From NCBI GenBank assembly GCA_013044405.1, contig JABEUR010000062.1, positions 1 to 56,323 on the forward strand: a DNA stretch of 56,323 nucleotides, given 5' to 3'. Source of the stretch: Acidimicrobiaceae bacterium (GTDB taxonomy: Bacteria > Actinomycetota > Acidimicrobiia > Acidimicrobiales > RAAP-2). The translations under genes were made by a program, and so were the position numbers. This document shows positions 1 through 8,711 of this stretch, in pieces (positions within the stretch are counted from its first letter, which is position 1; the number at the start of each line of letters is the position of its first letter). The notes below the pieces were generated by a model, which had not been told where the DNA came from, made no database searches, and worked only from the letters and a program-made list of their open reading frames with translations.

Positions 1-1
1 A

Positions 2-700
2 ATCACCGGAGTTGAACAGCGCGCCGTGATGGAGGCGGCCGAGTTCGCCGGCGCGCGCAAAGCGTACATAATCGAAGAACCGATGGCCGCGGCCATCGGG
101 GCTGGATTGCCAATCCATGAGCCGACCGGCAACATGGTCGTCGACATCGGTGGGGGAACGACGGAGGTGGCCGTCATCTCGCTCGGAGGAATCGTCACGA
201 GTCAGTCAATCCGTGTTGGTGGTGATGAACTCGACGAAGCTCTCATCGCGTTCGTGAAGAAGGAGTTCCAGCTCGCTCTCGGAGAGCGAACCGCTGAGGA
301 GATCAAGATCCAGCTCGGCTCCGCTTTTCCTCTCGAGCAAGAACTTCGTGCCGAGATCCGTGGCCGTGACTTGGTGACCGGTCTGCCAAAGACGGTGATC
401 ATTTCGACCGAGCAGATTCGTAAAGCCATGGAGGAGCCCGTGCAGGCGATTGTCGACGCGGTGAAGGTCACCCTGGACCGCACACCGCCGGAACTCTCTT
501 CTGACCTGATGGAACAGGGTATCGTCCTCACGGGTGGGGGAGCGCTCCTGGCCGGCATCGCCGCACGGCTCGAGTCCGAGACCAACATGCCGATCATTGT
601 GGCCAACGACCCGCTTAATTGCGTGGCGCTGGGCAGTGGAATGTGTTTGGAAGAACTCGACGTTTTTTCTCGCATGCTGAAGACCAGCCCTTCTCGCTAA
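2..700 (+). CDS. mreB: Rod shape-determining protein MreB (5' truncated by window edge)
   Basis: Frame open from base 2; actin-fold motifs [48 protein letters not shown]; followed by mreC/mreD. Confidence 0.95.
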   Translation: MTGVEQRAVMEAAEFAGARKAYIIEEPMAAAIGAGLPIHEPTGNMVVDIGGGTTEVAVISLGGIVTSQSIRVGGDELDEALIAFVKKEFQLALGERTAEEIKIQLGSAFPLEQELRAEIRGRDLVTGLPKTVIISTEQIRKAMEEPVQAIVDAVKVTLDRTPPELSSDLMEQGIVLTGGGALLAGIAARLESETNMPIIVANDPLNCVALGSGMCLEELDVFSRMLKTSPSR

Positions 701-703
701 CAC

Positions 704-1522
704 GTGGCGACCGATCGTTCGAGGCGCCGAAGCATTACGGTGGCCGCTGGCGTCAGCGCACTGCTCGTGGTGCTCTACATCACCGGCGGAGTCGTCTCAG
801 GACTTCGGGGCACCGCAAACCTCGTGGTCGCCCCGTTCAGTTGGGCGATTGACGCCGTCGCCAAACCAATCGGTCACATGTTGTCGGGTTCGGTCAACTA
901 CAGCGACGTCGTGGCCCAGAATCAGAAGCTCCGCTACCAATTGGGTCAAGCACAGCTGCGAGCGAACGAGGGCTGGGCGCTGGCCCGTCAGCTCCAAGAG
1001 ATGACGACATCATTGAATGTCCCGTTCATCGGATCACTCCCGACGGTGAGTGCGCAGGTTACGGCAATCTCACCAACCAATTTCGCCGCGACCATCGACA
1101 TCTCCAAGGGACGTGACAACGGTGTCCTGGTTGGTATGCCGGTCGTGGCCAATGGCGGGCTGATCGGCGCCGTGGTTGCTACGACGCCCCACGGCGCCAC
1201 GGTTCGACTGATCACCGACGTCAATTCCTCGATAGGGGTCACGTACGGAACGTCTTCTACGTCGCTGGTGATCAGTGGCGAAGGAGTCAACAATGGCCTC
1301 GGGGCAACGGCAGTACCGCTGAACACGTCACTCAATCCGGGAACACTCCTGTTCACCGACGGACTGTCTGGGGCTCTCTTCCCTCCGGGAATACCTGTAG
1401 CGACGGTCAGTCGCGTGACGTTGACCCCGGGGGCGGCGACCTTCAACCTTTCGCTCAAACCTGTCGCCGACCTCGCGCACGTGATGTACCTCGACGTAGT
1501 GCTCTGGGAGCCTTCGACGTGA
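704..1522 (+). CDS. mreC: Rod shape-determining protein MreC
   Basis: N-terminal TM segment, coiled-coil then MreC beta domain (GMPVVANGGLIGAVVATTPHGATVRLITDVNSSIGV); position after mreB. Confidence 0.92.
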   Translation: MATDRSRRRSITVAAGVSALLVVLYITGGVVSGLRGTANLVVAPFSWAIDAVAKPIGHMLSGSVNYSDVVAQNQKLRYQLGQAQLRANEGWALARQLQEMTTSLNVPFIGSLPTVSAQVTAISPTNFAATIDISKGRDNGVLVGMPVVANGGLIGAVVATTPHGATVRLITDVNSSIGVTYGTSSTSLVISGEGVNNGLGATAVPLNTSLNPGTLLFTDGLSGALFPPGIPVATVSRVTLTPGAATFNLSLKPVADLAHVMYLDVVLWEPST

Positions 1523-2031
1523 GAAGAGCCCTGGTACCGATCACCCTGGTGACCCTCGCACTGGTCGGTGTACAACTCTCGATCTTCTCGAGCCTTCGCT
1601 TTTCTGGCGTGGTGGTGATGATCGTATGGCTCTGGCCACTGGTCGTTGGACTCGCGGGACTCACCTCACTCTCCATCTGGACAGCGGTGATCAGTGGTGT
1701 CTTCTTCGATACCCATTCGATGTCGCCCTTTGGACTCACTGCCGTGGTCGGAGTGGCACTCGCCTACAGTGCTTCTCGTCTGGGCAAGGAGGGGGTGGGC
1801 GACTTGGACTCCGCGGCGTGGTGGGTGACACCCGCGATTGCTGCGGTAGGCGGTTTCTTGGCTCCAGTGCTCTATGTGGTGGGTGGATTCTTCGAACTCA
1901 GTTTCTCACTGGGGAAGTCAAGCCTGGTGCAGACGATGGTCGTCAACGCGCTGGCCTTCGCAGTGCTGTCGCGGCCACTCTCTCGGGTGGCCCGATTGGC
2001 CGGCGGCTTCGCAGCGCGGGCTCGTCGATGA
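1519..2031 (+). CDS. mreD: Rod shape-determining protein MreD
   Basis: Small polytopic membrane protein, 4-nt overlap with mreC, syntenic. Confidence 0.85.
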   Translation: MRRALVPITLVTLALVGVQLSIFSSLRFSGVVVMIVWLWPLVVGLAGLTSLSIWTAVISGVFFDTHSMSPFGLTAVVGVALAYSASRLGKEGVGDLDSAAWWVTPAIAAVGGFLAPVLYVVGGFFELSFSLGKSSLVQTMVVNALAFAVLSRPLSRVARLAGGFAARARR

Positions 2032-4193
2032 AGGGTTCGTGGAGGGATCGTCCGACAGGGTCGTGGTTCTCGCGACTTTGGAGGCCGTGGGTCTCGATTA
2101 ACCCTTTTCGGGGTCGAGGACGCTCGATCAATGAGCCAAAGCCGGTGGGTATCCGTGACCTCGTGGCATCGCCCGACCAGGTCAGGGCCCGTCCCGAACG
2201 GCGCTGGATGGTGATCGGAGGTTTCTTTCTCATCCTCTTCGCGCTACTGATCTTTCGGCTCTTCATGCTCCAGATTCTCAACTACAAGGCGTCGGTCGCT
2301 ACGGTGCAGTCGAATTCACTTCGCGTCAGCACGATCCCGGCACCTCGAGGGCTGATCCTGGACCGAACAGGTCAGGCGATGGTGACCAATGTCACCACGG
2401 TCGAGATTCGACTCTCTCGTGCCGAAGCAGCGCTCAATCCGACCATCAAAGGTTCACTCGCTTCCTTGACGGGGCTCAGCGTCAAGCAGATCAACGCCGA
2501 CCTGTCGAACGTTCAATACGATCCGTACCAACCCGCACCGATCATGAACAATGCGCCCGCGACGGTGGTGGAGTACATCAAACTCCATCCCAGCGAGTTC
2601 CCTGGCGTCTCGGTGCTCAACGTCGCCACCAGAAGCTATCCCCTCGGAGGCAACGTCGGGTCCCAGATCCTCGGCTACGTGGGCCCCATTACCGGGGCCG
2701 AGATCGCCGCCAGTCCGAATCAGGGATATCAGACCGATTCGGTGATTGGAAAGACCGGCATCGAGTCCTTCTACGAGAAGTATTTGCGAGGTCACGACGG
2801 CACCAGCACCTTGGAGGTCGACGCCTTTGGCAATGTGGTCCGCTCGGCCCAGACCACGGCGCCCAGGGTTGGAGATTCCGTCGTTCTCAACATCGACCAG
2901 GGTCTGCAAAAGGCCCTTGACGGCTATCTCGCGCGAGACATCTTGGCGCTGAGACAGTCGATCGACCCGACTTCGGGAATACGTCCGAAGGCTCCAAACG
3001 GGGCGGCCATCGTGATCGATCCCACTACGGGTGCGGTGCTGGCGATGTCGAGCTATCCCTCTTACAACCTCACCTCATTCGTGAACGGACTCTCGAACAG
3101 TCTTTTTCAGAAGTTACTCAAGGAGGGCGCGTTCAACAACTTCGCCATCCAAGGGTTGTACACCCCGGGGAGCACGTTCAAACTGATCTCGGCGACCGCG
3201 CAACTCCAGACAGGAGTGCTCTCGTCAACGGCGCTGGTCGATGATACGGGCATCTATAAGGTGCCAAACTGCTTCCAGGGTGGCCACGGATGTCTGTTTC
3301 ACGACGCTGACGCCGCGGGGTCTGGTTGGATCAATCTCTCGCAGGCACTCACTCGCTCGTCGGACTACTACTTCTACAACCTGGGCTACCTGTTCTGGTC
3401 CCAGACCTCGAAGTACGGCCTGACCCCGATTCAGAACGTCGCGACCAAGTATGGACTTGACCAGTACACGCAGGTCGACTTACCGAACGAGGTTCATGGT
3501 CGGGTGGACTCGCCCGCGGTTCGCAAGTTGCTCCACGCCCAAGACCCCAAGGCCTTTCCCAACGTCGCTTGGTACACCGGTGACAATTTGGAGATGGCGT
3601 TCGGGCAGGGCACGACTGCGGTGACACCTATTGAAATGGCCGACGCCTACGCGACTTTCGCCAACGGCGGAACCCTCTACGCGCCTGAAGTCGCCGCGGC
3701 CGTGGTGAGCGCCCACGGTAAGGTGGTCGTTCGATATACGCCCCGGGTCCTTGGACACGTCAATCTCCCGGCCAGCATCCGTGATCCGATCCTCCAGGGT
3801 CTGACCGGAGTCGTGGAGAATCCCGCCGGCACGGCCTACTACCCATTTCACCAATACATCAACTTCTCTCTGGCCAGGTTCCCCATCGCCGGCAAAACCG
3901 GCACAGCCAGCAATGCCCCCGGACTGGAACCCAATTCGTGGTTCGTGGGATTCGGACCGACGTATAGACCCAAGTATGTGATCTTGTGTGTCATTGGCCA
4001 GGGTGGATATGGTTCCAACGGAGCGGCGCCGGTGGTGGCTCAGGCGTTTGACTATCTCGTCGCCCATCCGTTGAAGCCAGTCAATCTCAAGCCTCAACTG
4101 GTTGCCCCTTCGTCTCCGACGACCACATCTGGCCATTCGCACGGCTCCGCAACGACCACATCGACTACGACTTCGACGAATAAGTTGGGCTGA
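2028..4193 (+). CDS. mrdA: Penicillin-binding protein 2 (class B transpeptidase)
   Basis: ATGA overlap with mreD stop; PBP dimer domain, STFK (GLYTPGSTFKL), KTGTA (AGKTGTASNAPG). The 1626 ORF start is an upstream extension inside mreD. Confidence 0.92.
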   Translation: MKGSWRDRPTGSWFSRLWRPWVSINPFRGRGRSINEPKPVGIRDLVASPDQVRARPERRWMVIGGFFLILFALLIFRLFMLQILNYKASVATVQSNSLRVSTIPAPRGLILDRTGQAMVTNVTTVEIRLSRAEAALNPTIKGSLASLTGLSVKQINADLSNVQYDPYQPAPIMNNAPATVVEYIKLHPSEFPGVSVLNVATRSYPLGGNVGSQILGYVGPITGAEIAASPNQGYQTDSVIGKTGIESFYEKYLRGHDGTSTLEVDAFGNVVRSAQTTAPRVGDSVVLNIDQGLQKALDGYLARDILALRQSIDPTSGIRPKAPNGAAIVIDPTTGAVLAMSSYPSYNLTSFVNGLSNSLFQKLLKEGAFNNFAIQGLYTPGSTFKLISATAQLQTGVLSSTALVDDTGIYKVPNCFQGGHGCLFHDADAAGSGWINLSQALTRSSDYYFYNLGYLFWSQTSKYGLTPIQNVATKYGLDQYTQVDLPNEVHGRVDSPAVRKLLHAQDPKAFPNVAWYTGDNLEMAFGQGTTAVTPIEMADAYATFANGGTLYAPEVAAAVVSAHGKVVVRYTPRVLGHVNLPASIRDPILQGLTGVVENPAGTAYYPFHQYINFSLARFPIAGKTGTASNAPGLEPNSWFVGFGPTYRPKYVILCVIGQGGYGSNGAAPVVAQAFDYLVAHPLKPVNLKPQLVAPSSPTTTSGHSHGSATTTSTTTSTNKLG

Positions 4194-4207
4194 GCAGGCG
4201 CGCGGAG

Positions 4208-4501
4208 TAACCTTTGGGGCGTAGGTCGTTTTTGCGCACAGGGTGCAGGACGCGAAAAGAACGCAGTGGTGGCGCAGCGAGTAGGAGTTCCGCCCCCGAA
4301 AGCATGAAGGACGCAACGTGGTAGTGGGCAGTTCATTAACCCTCATCATCGCCCTCATCGTCCTGTCTCTTGGCGTCATCTTTCGTCATGGAATCTCTGT
4401 CAACCCTCAAGTCGTCGTGATGCTTCGTACGCGCGTGGCGCCCGGTATTAGTAGTGCGGTGCACTACACCCTCATCCCCAAGAACTCAAGGAGTACCCGT
4501 C
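4208..4501 (+). promoter_or_regulatory. Long 5' leader of rne with candidate -10 (TAACCT, 4208-4213)
   Basis: 308-nt intergenic gap between mrdA and rne; -10-like TAACCT; SD (aaggag) directly before the GTG at 4502. Confidence 0.4.
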
Positions 4502-6142
4502 GTGAGCGACGAATCCACCAATCAGCCCCAATCATCATCTAGCCCTCGAATCGGCGATACCCGTCCCGCTCCCCAGATCGGCGATACCCGACCCGGAGCT
4601 CCGTCGACGAGTCCCCAGCGTCAGCCTGGAGACACCGGCGTTGGTCAAGGGCATAGCGTCCCGGGCCCACAGGGTGGGCAAGGCGGCGGCAATCGTCGCC
4701 GCCGTGGTGGGCGAGGACGGGGTGGCCAAGGCAGCGGTTCTCAGGGCAACCAACCCCGTCCGCAACCTCGTTACAGTGAAGCCCCCGTTGAGGCCTCCGC
4801 TCCGGAAGCCGCCAACGGCGACAACCAACGTTCACCTCGACTCAAGCGCCGCCGTGGTGGCGAGCGCCGCACCCGGGCCCAGGGGCGCTACCTGATGTGT
4901 GTGCACACATCCAATGCCGCTACTCACATCGCTACCCTTGAAGGTCGCACGATGGTCGAATACACCGTGGCCAAGGCAGCTGACGAGACCAATCAGATCG
5001 ACGGGAACATCTACGTCGGTCGTATTCAGAACGTCTTGCCGGGCATGGAGCTCGCTTTCGTGGACATTGGAATCCCGAAGAATGCCGTGCTCTATCGCGG
5101 GGACATCTCCTTTGACCGTGACGATCTGGAGTCGTCCTCGAGCGACAAGCGAATCGAACAGATGATTCGATCAGGCCAGACCATCATCTGTCAGGTCACC
5201 AAGAACGCCATCGGGGCCAAGGGGGCCCGCTTGACCCAAGAGGTGTCGCTTCCCGGTCGTTTCGCGGTCCTCGTGCCCAATTCTGCGACCATCGGCATCT
5301 CCAAGCGACTGCCCGATGGAGAACGTCGGCGCCTACGCAAGATCATCGACGAGGTGAAGCCCGAACGTCATGGCATCATCATCCGAACCGCGGCTGAGGG
5401 TGTGACCGCAGACGATTTGGCCCGAGACGTTGCTTCGCTGTGCGAGAAGTGGGCGGCCATCGAGGCTGAAGTCGCGAAGTCCAATCAACCTCGGCTCATC
5501 TATCGAGACCTGGACCTTGCGGTTCGAGTACTGCGCGAGGAGTTGAACGACGACTATCGAGGGGTCTTGATCGACGACCGCGATCTGTACGAAAAGGTTC
5601 GTGAGTACGTGTTGGCGGTCAATCCCGAACTGGCGGATCGGATTGAGTATTACGACCGCGCAAACGAGGAACTTCCGTTGTTTGAGCGGTACTTCGTTCA
5701 TGAACAGCTCCACCGGGCCCTGGACCGCAAGGTCTTTCTTCCGTCGGGCGGATCGCTCATCATCGAACGAACCGAGGCGCTCACCGTGGTGGACGTGAAC
5801 ACCGGAAAGAACGTCGGCACGACCAATCTGGAAGAGACCGTGTTTCGAAACAACCTCGAAGCGGCCGAGGAAGTCGCGCGTCAGCTGCGCTTGCGAGATA
5901 TCGGTGGAATCATTGTCATCGACTTCATTGACATGGAGTCAAAAGTCAATCGAGAAGCGGTCGCGTCCGCACTGCGTCAAGCCCTTTCGAGGGACAAAAC
6001 CCGCACCCAGGTCTTTGACATCTCCGAGCTTGGATTGGTCGAAATGACGCGAAAGCGGGTCAACGAAGGACTCTTGGAGTCTGTATCGAGCATTTGCGCG
6101 GTCTGTGATGGACGCGGATTCGTCGTCGAGACCGGACTGTAA
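4502..6142 (+). CDS. rne: Ribonuclease E/G with basic Gly/Arg-rich N-terminal extension
   Basis: GNIYVGRIQNVLPGMELAFVDIG (S1 region), VDVNTGKNVG, GGIIVIDFIDM, zinc-link C-A-V-C; SD aaggag upstream of GTG 4502. Confidence 0.93.
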   Translation: MSDESTNQPQSSSSPRIGDTRPAPQIGDTRPGAPSTSPQRQPGDTGVGQGHSVPGPQGGQGGGNRRRRGGRGRGGQGSGSQGNQPRPQPRYSEAPVEASAPEAANGDNQRSPRLKRRRGGERRTRAQGRYLMCVHTSNAATHIATLEGRTMVEYTVAKAADETNQIDGNIYVGRIQNVLPGMELAFVDIGIPKNAVLYRGDISFDRDDLESSSSDKRIEQMIRSGQTIICQVTKNAIGAKGARLTQEVSLPGRFAVLVPNSATIGISKRLPDGERRRLRKIIDEVKPERHGIIIRTAAEGVTADDLARDVASLCEKWAAIEAEVAKSNQPRLIYRDLDLAVRVLREELNDDYRGVLIDDRDLYEKVREYVLAVNPELADRIEYYDRANEELPLFERYFVHEQLHRALDRKVFLPSGGSLIIERTEALTVVDVNTGKNVGTTNLEETVFRNNLEAAEEVARQLRLRDIGGIIVIDFIDMESKVNREAVASALRQALSRDKTRTQVFDISELGLVEMTRKRVNEGLLESVSSICAVCDGRGFVVETGL

Positions 6143-6182
6143 GTCGCGTCAGCCCGCGCGGGTCGGCTAGTATGGAAACCTT

Positions 6183-6497
6183 ATGTACGCCGTCATCCGA
6201 GTAGGTACCTCCCAAGAACGCGTCACCGAGGGCCAAGTGGTCCGCGTGGACCTGCGATCCGAAGCGAAGGACACCGAAATCCAGTTCGAACCCGTTTTAC
6301 TCGTCGATGGAGACTCGGTTGTCGCCGGTCCCGCCTTGAAGGGCGCAATCGTCACGGCTAAAGTCCTCGACCACGATGGTCGCGGGCCGAAGATTCGTGC
6401 TCTGACCTATAAAGCGAAGTCCATCCAGCGAAAGCGTTGGGGCCATCGCCAGCACTATTCGAATGTCGAGATCACCAAGATCTCGGCCAAGGCCTAA
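6183..6497 (+). CDS. rplU: 50S ribosomal protein bL21
   Basis: MYAVIRVGTSQ...GRGPKIRALTYKAKSIQRKRWGHRQHYS. Confidence 0.97.
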   Translation: MYAVIRVGTSQERVTEGQVVRVDLRSEAKDTEIQFEPVLLVDGDSVVAGPALKGAIVTAKVLDHDGRGPKIRALTYKAKSIQRKRWGHRQHYSNVEITKISAKA

Positions 6498-6506
6498 GGA
6501 GAATCG

Positions 6507-6758
6507 ATGTCCAAGACCAAAGGTGGCGGTTCGACACGCAACGGTCGCGATTCCAATGCACAACGCCTGGGCGTCAAGACCTTCGACGGCACGGCGGTGA
6601 AGACGGGCAGCATCATTATTCGCCAACGCGGCACGCTGTTCCATCCTGGACGAAACGTCGGGATCGGCAAAGATGACACGTTGTTCGCCCTCGCCGAGGG
6701 GACCGTAAAGTTTGGCTTCCGAGGCGGTCGCAAACTGGTGGACGTCCTCGTTGACTGA
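6507..6758 (+). CDS. rpmA: 50S ribosomal protein bL27
   Basis: [20 protein letters not shown]...[26 protein letters not shown]. Confidence 0.98.
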   Translation: MSKTKGGGSTRNGRDSNAQRLGVKTFDGTAVKTGSIIIRQRGTLFHPGRNVGIGKDDTLFALAEGTVKFGFRGGRKLVDVLVD

Positions 6759-6766
6759 TTTTTCGT

Positions 6767-6818
6767 CGTACCAGCAAGAAACCCCCGGGCAAAAGCCCGG
6801 GGGTTTCTTGCTGGTACG
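6767..6818. terminator. Bidirectional terminator: 24-bp perfect stem with AAAA loop
   Basis: cgtaccagcaagaaacccccgggc-aaaa-gcccgggggtttcttgctggtacg, between convergent rpmA and HU genes. Confidence 0.85.
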
Positions 6819-6822
6819 CGGA

Positions 6823-7101
6823 CTACAGACCCTTGACTGCCTTCTTGAACGTTGAGCCAATGGAGACCTTGGGGGCCTTTGAGGCCTTCACCTGAATGGC
6901 TTCTCCCGTCTGAGGGTTTCTTGCGGTGCGAGCCTTTCGTTGCACCTGTTCGAATGACAAGAAGCCCGAAAGCACGATCTTCTCGCCCTTAGACACGTTG
7001 CTCACGACGACGTCTTCAAAGGCCTTGAGAACCTCAGCTACCGTGCTCTTGGTCGCGCCACTCTCGGCAACAATTGCTTCTACCAACTCGGCCTTGTTCA
7101 C
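6823..7101 (-). CDS. hup: HU family DNA-binding protein
   Basis: VNKAELVEAIVAESGATKSTVAEVLKAFEDVV...GFLSFEQVQRKARTARNPQTGE; GTG at 7101 preceded by SD aaggag. Confidence 0.95.
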   Translation of the reverse strand: MNKAELVEAIVAESGATKSTVAEVLKAFEDVVVSNVSKGEKIVLSGFLSFEQVQRKARTARNPQTGEAIQVKASKAPKVSIGSTFKKAVKGL

Positions 7102-7181
7102 CGGTCGACTCCTTACTCTTCGTTGAAACGGACTGGGAGTGTTCCCAGCAACCCCTGTCATCTTTACCGCAAAAAGCAAGG

Positions 7182-7209
7182 AATATATGGATTTCTACTA
7201 AGTTTTCAA
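7182..7209 (-). promoter_or_regulatory. Candidate housekeeping promoter for HU
   Basis: Minus strand TTGAAA (7209-7204), 16-nt spacer, TATATT (7187-7182); about 75-nt leader to the GTG. Confidence 0.6.
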
Positions 7210-7249
7210 GGACCGGGCCGTCATCAAATTGTCATAATCGCTGTTCAGG

Positions 7250-7279
7250 GGTCGTTTCGACCATGGGTCCGTTTCGGAC
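7250..7279. repeat. Two tandem mini-palindromes: ggtcg-ttt-cgacc and gtccg-ttt-cggac
   Basis: Perfect 5-bp arms around TTT at 7250-7262 and 7267-7279, centres 17 bp apart, in the HU/aminotransferase divergent region. Confidence 0.65.
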
Positions 7280-7308
7280 ATCGAGATTAGGGACTCTACG
7301 ATTGGTTC

Positions 7309-8673
7309 ATGGACCATTTCGATCGCCCAAAACTAGCCAATTTGCTTGAATTAGAACGCCTCGCCTACGTCAAGCGACACGAGACTTCACGCCAACTCTT
7401 CGAGCGGGCTGACCACCTCTTCGCCCGGGTGCCGATGACGTGGATGAACAAATGGGCAGGTGGTTTCCCCCTGGGCTTCTCGCAGGCGCGCGGAGCACTG
7501 ATCACCGACCTTGACGGACACGAACTCATCGACTTCGCCCTTGGCGATACGGGCGCCATGGCCGGGCACTCTCCAGCCGCTTTGGTTGAGGCCATGCAAC
7601 AGCGCCTGGGAACGCACGGAGGGGTTACGACGATGTTGACCAACGAGGACGCCGAATGGGTGGCTGCGGAGATGACCCGTCGCTTCGGGTTGTCCAAATG
7701 GTCGTTTAGTCTGTCGGCGACCGATGCCAACCGCTGGCTGTTACGACTGGTGCGCCTGGCGACCGGACGGTCCAAGATCCTCGTTTTCTCATACTCCTAT
7801 CACGGCTCCGTGGACGAGACGTTCGTGGTGATCGATCGAGAGGGACGCAGCGTTTCGCGCCCCGGGAACGTGGCTCCCGCCGTTGACCCGACGACCACGA
7901 CGCGAGTCGTCGAGTTCAATGACCTAGAGGCCCTCGAACGTGAGCTCGCCTTTGGGGACGTCGCGGCGGTATTGACCGAGCCGGCGATGACCAACATCGG
8001 CATTGTCTTGCCCCAACCGGGTTTCCTCGAGGGGGTGCGCGACGCGTGTGACCGGAGCGGAACGCTGCTGATCTTGGACGAGACGCACACCTTCTCCGCC
8101 GGACCCGGTGGTTGTACGCAGCGTTACCACTTGCGACCCGACGCGATCACGATCGGTAAGTCGTTGGGTGGCGGAGTACCTTGTGGCGCCTACGGTCTCA
8201 GCGAGGACTTGGCTGAACGGGTGCTGGTAAGCGTCGCTCGGGGAGCCGACATTGCTGATGTTGGCGGAGTTGGGGGCACCTTGGCCGGAAACGCAATGAG
8301 TCTCGCGGCGATGAGGGCAGTACTCGGTGAGGTCCTCACCGACGAGGCATTCGAAGCCATGGAGCAGCTCGCCACCTCCTTCGCCAGCGGCGTCCAGGCC
8401 ACAATCGATCGTTACGCCCTGCCGTGGTCGGTCAATCAGCTGGGCGCTCGCTGTGAGTACCGGTTTGCCAATCCGGCCCCGCGCAGTGGTGGCGAGTCCG
8501 AAAGAAGTTCGGACGCCCAGCTCGAGGACTTTCTGCACCTGTACTGCGTCAATCGAGGCGTGTTGATCACGCCATTTCACAACATGGCACTCATGTGCCC
8601 CGCGACGACCATCGACCACGTCGAGCACCATCAATCGGTGTTCGATGAAGCGGTGGCAGTACTGACGAACTAG
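7309..8673 (+). CDS. Class III PLP-dependent aminotransferase (glutamate-1-semialdehyde aminomutase-like)
   Basis: LILDETHTFSAGPGG, PDAITIGKSLGGGVPCGAYG (PLP lysine), YSYHGSVDE. Confidence 0.85.
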   Translation: MDHFDRPKLANLLELERLAYVKRHETSRQLFERADHLFARVPMTWMNKWAGGFPLGFSQARGALITDLDGHELIDFALGDTGAMAGHSPAALVEAMQQRLGTHGGVTTMLTNEDAEWVAAEMTRRFGLSKWSFSLSATDANRWLLRLVRLATGRSKILVFSYSYHGSVDETFVVIDREGRSVSRPGNVAPAVDPTTTTRVVEFNDLEALERELAFGDVAAVLTEPAMTNIGIVLPQPGFLEGVRDACDRSGTLLILDETHTFSAGPGGCTQRYHLRPDAITIGKSLGGGVPCGAYGLSEDLAERVLVSVARGADIADVGGVGGTLAGNAMSLAAMRAVLGEVLTDEAFEAMEQLATSFASGVQATIDRYALPWSVNQLGARCEYRFANPAPRSGGESERSSDAQLEDFLHLYCVNRGVLITPFHNMALMCPATTIDHVEHHQSVFDEAVAVLTN

Positions 8674-8711
8674 CCCCCAAGGTTGACTCAGGGGCCCCGT
8701 AGGATGGGCTC

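Noticed and set aside
1626-2027. N-terminal 134 residues of the 855-aa ORF as part of PBP2
   Set aside because: Overlaps mreD out of frame; the ATGA junction at 2028 gives a normal PBP2 start.
4230-4320. c-di-GMP (GEMM) riboswitch resemblance (CACAGGG, GAAA, GACGCAA elements)
   Set aside because: Elements are present but spacing does not fit the GEMM consensus; kept only as an unassigned structured leader.
3480-4379. 299-aa minus-strand ORF opposite the mrdA 3' end
   Set aside because: Shadow ORF spanning a conserved gene and leader; no domain recognised.
8683-8705. TTGACT plus TAGGAT as a canonical sigma70 promoter for obg
   Set aside because: Spacer is only 11 nt; only the -10 element is credible.
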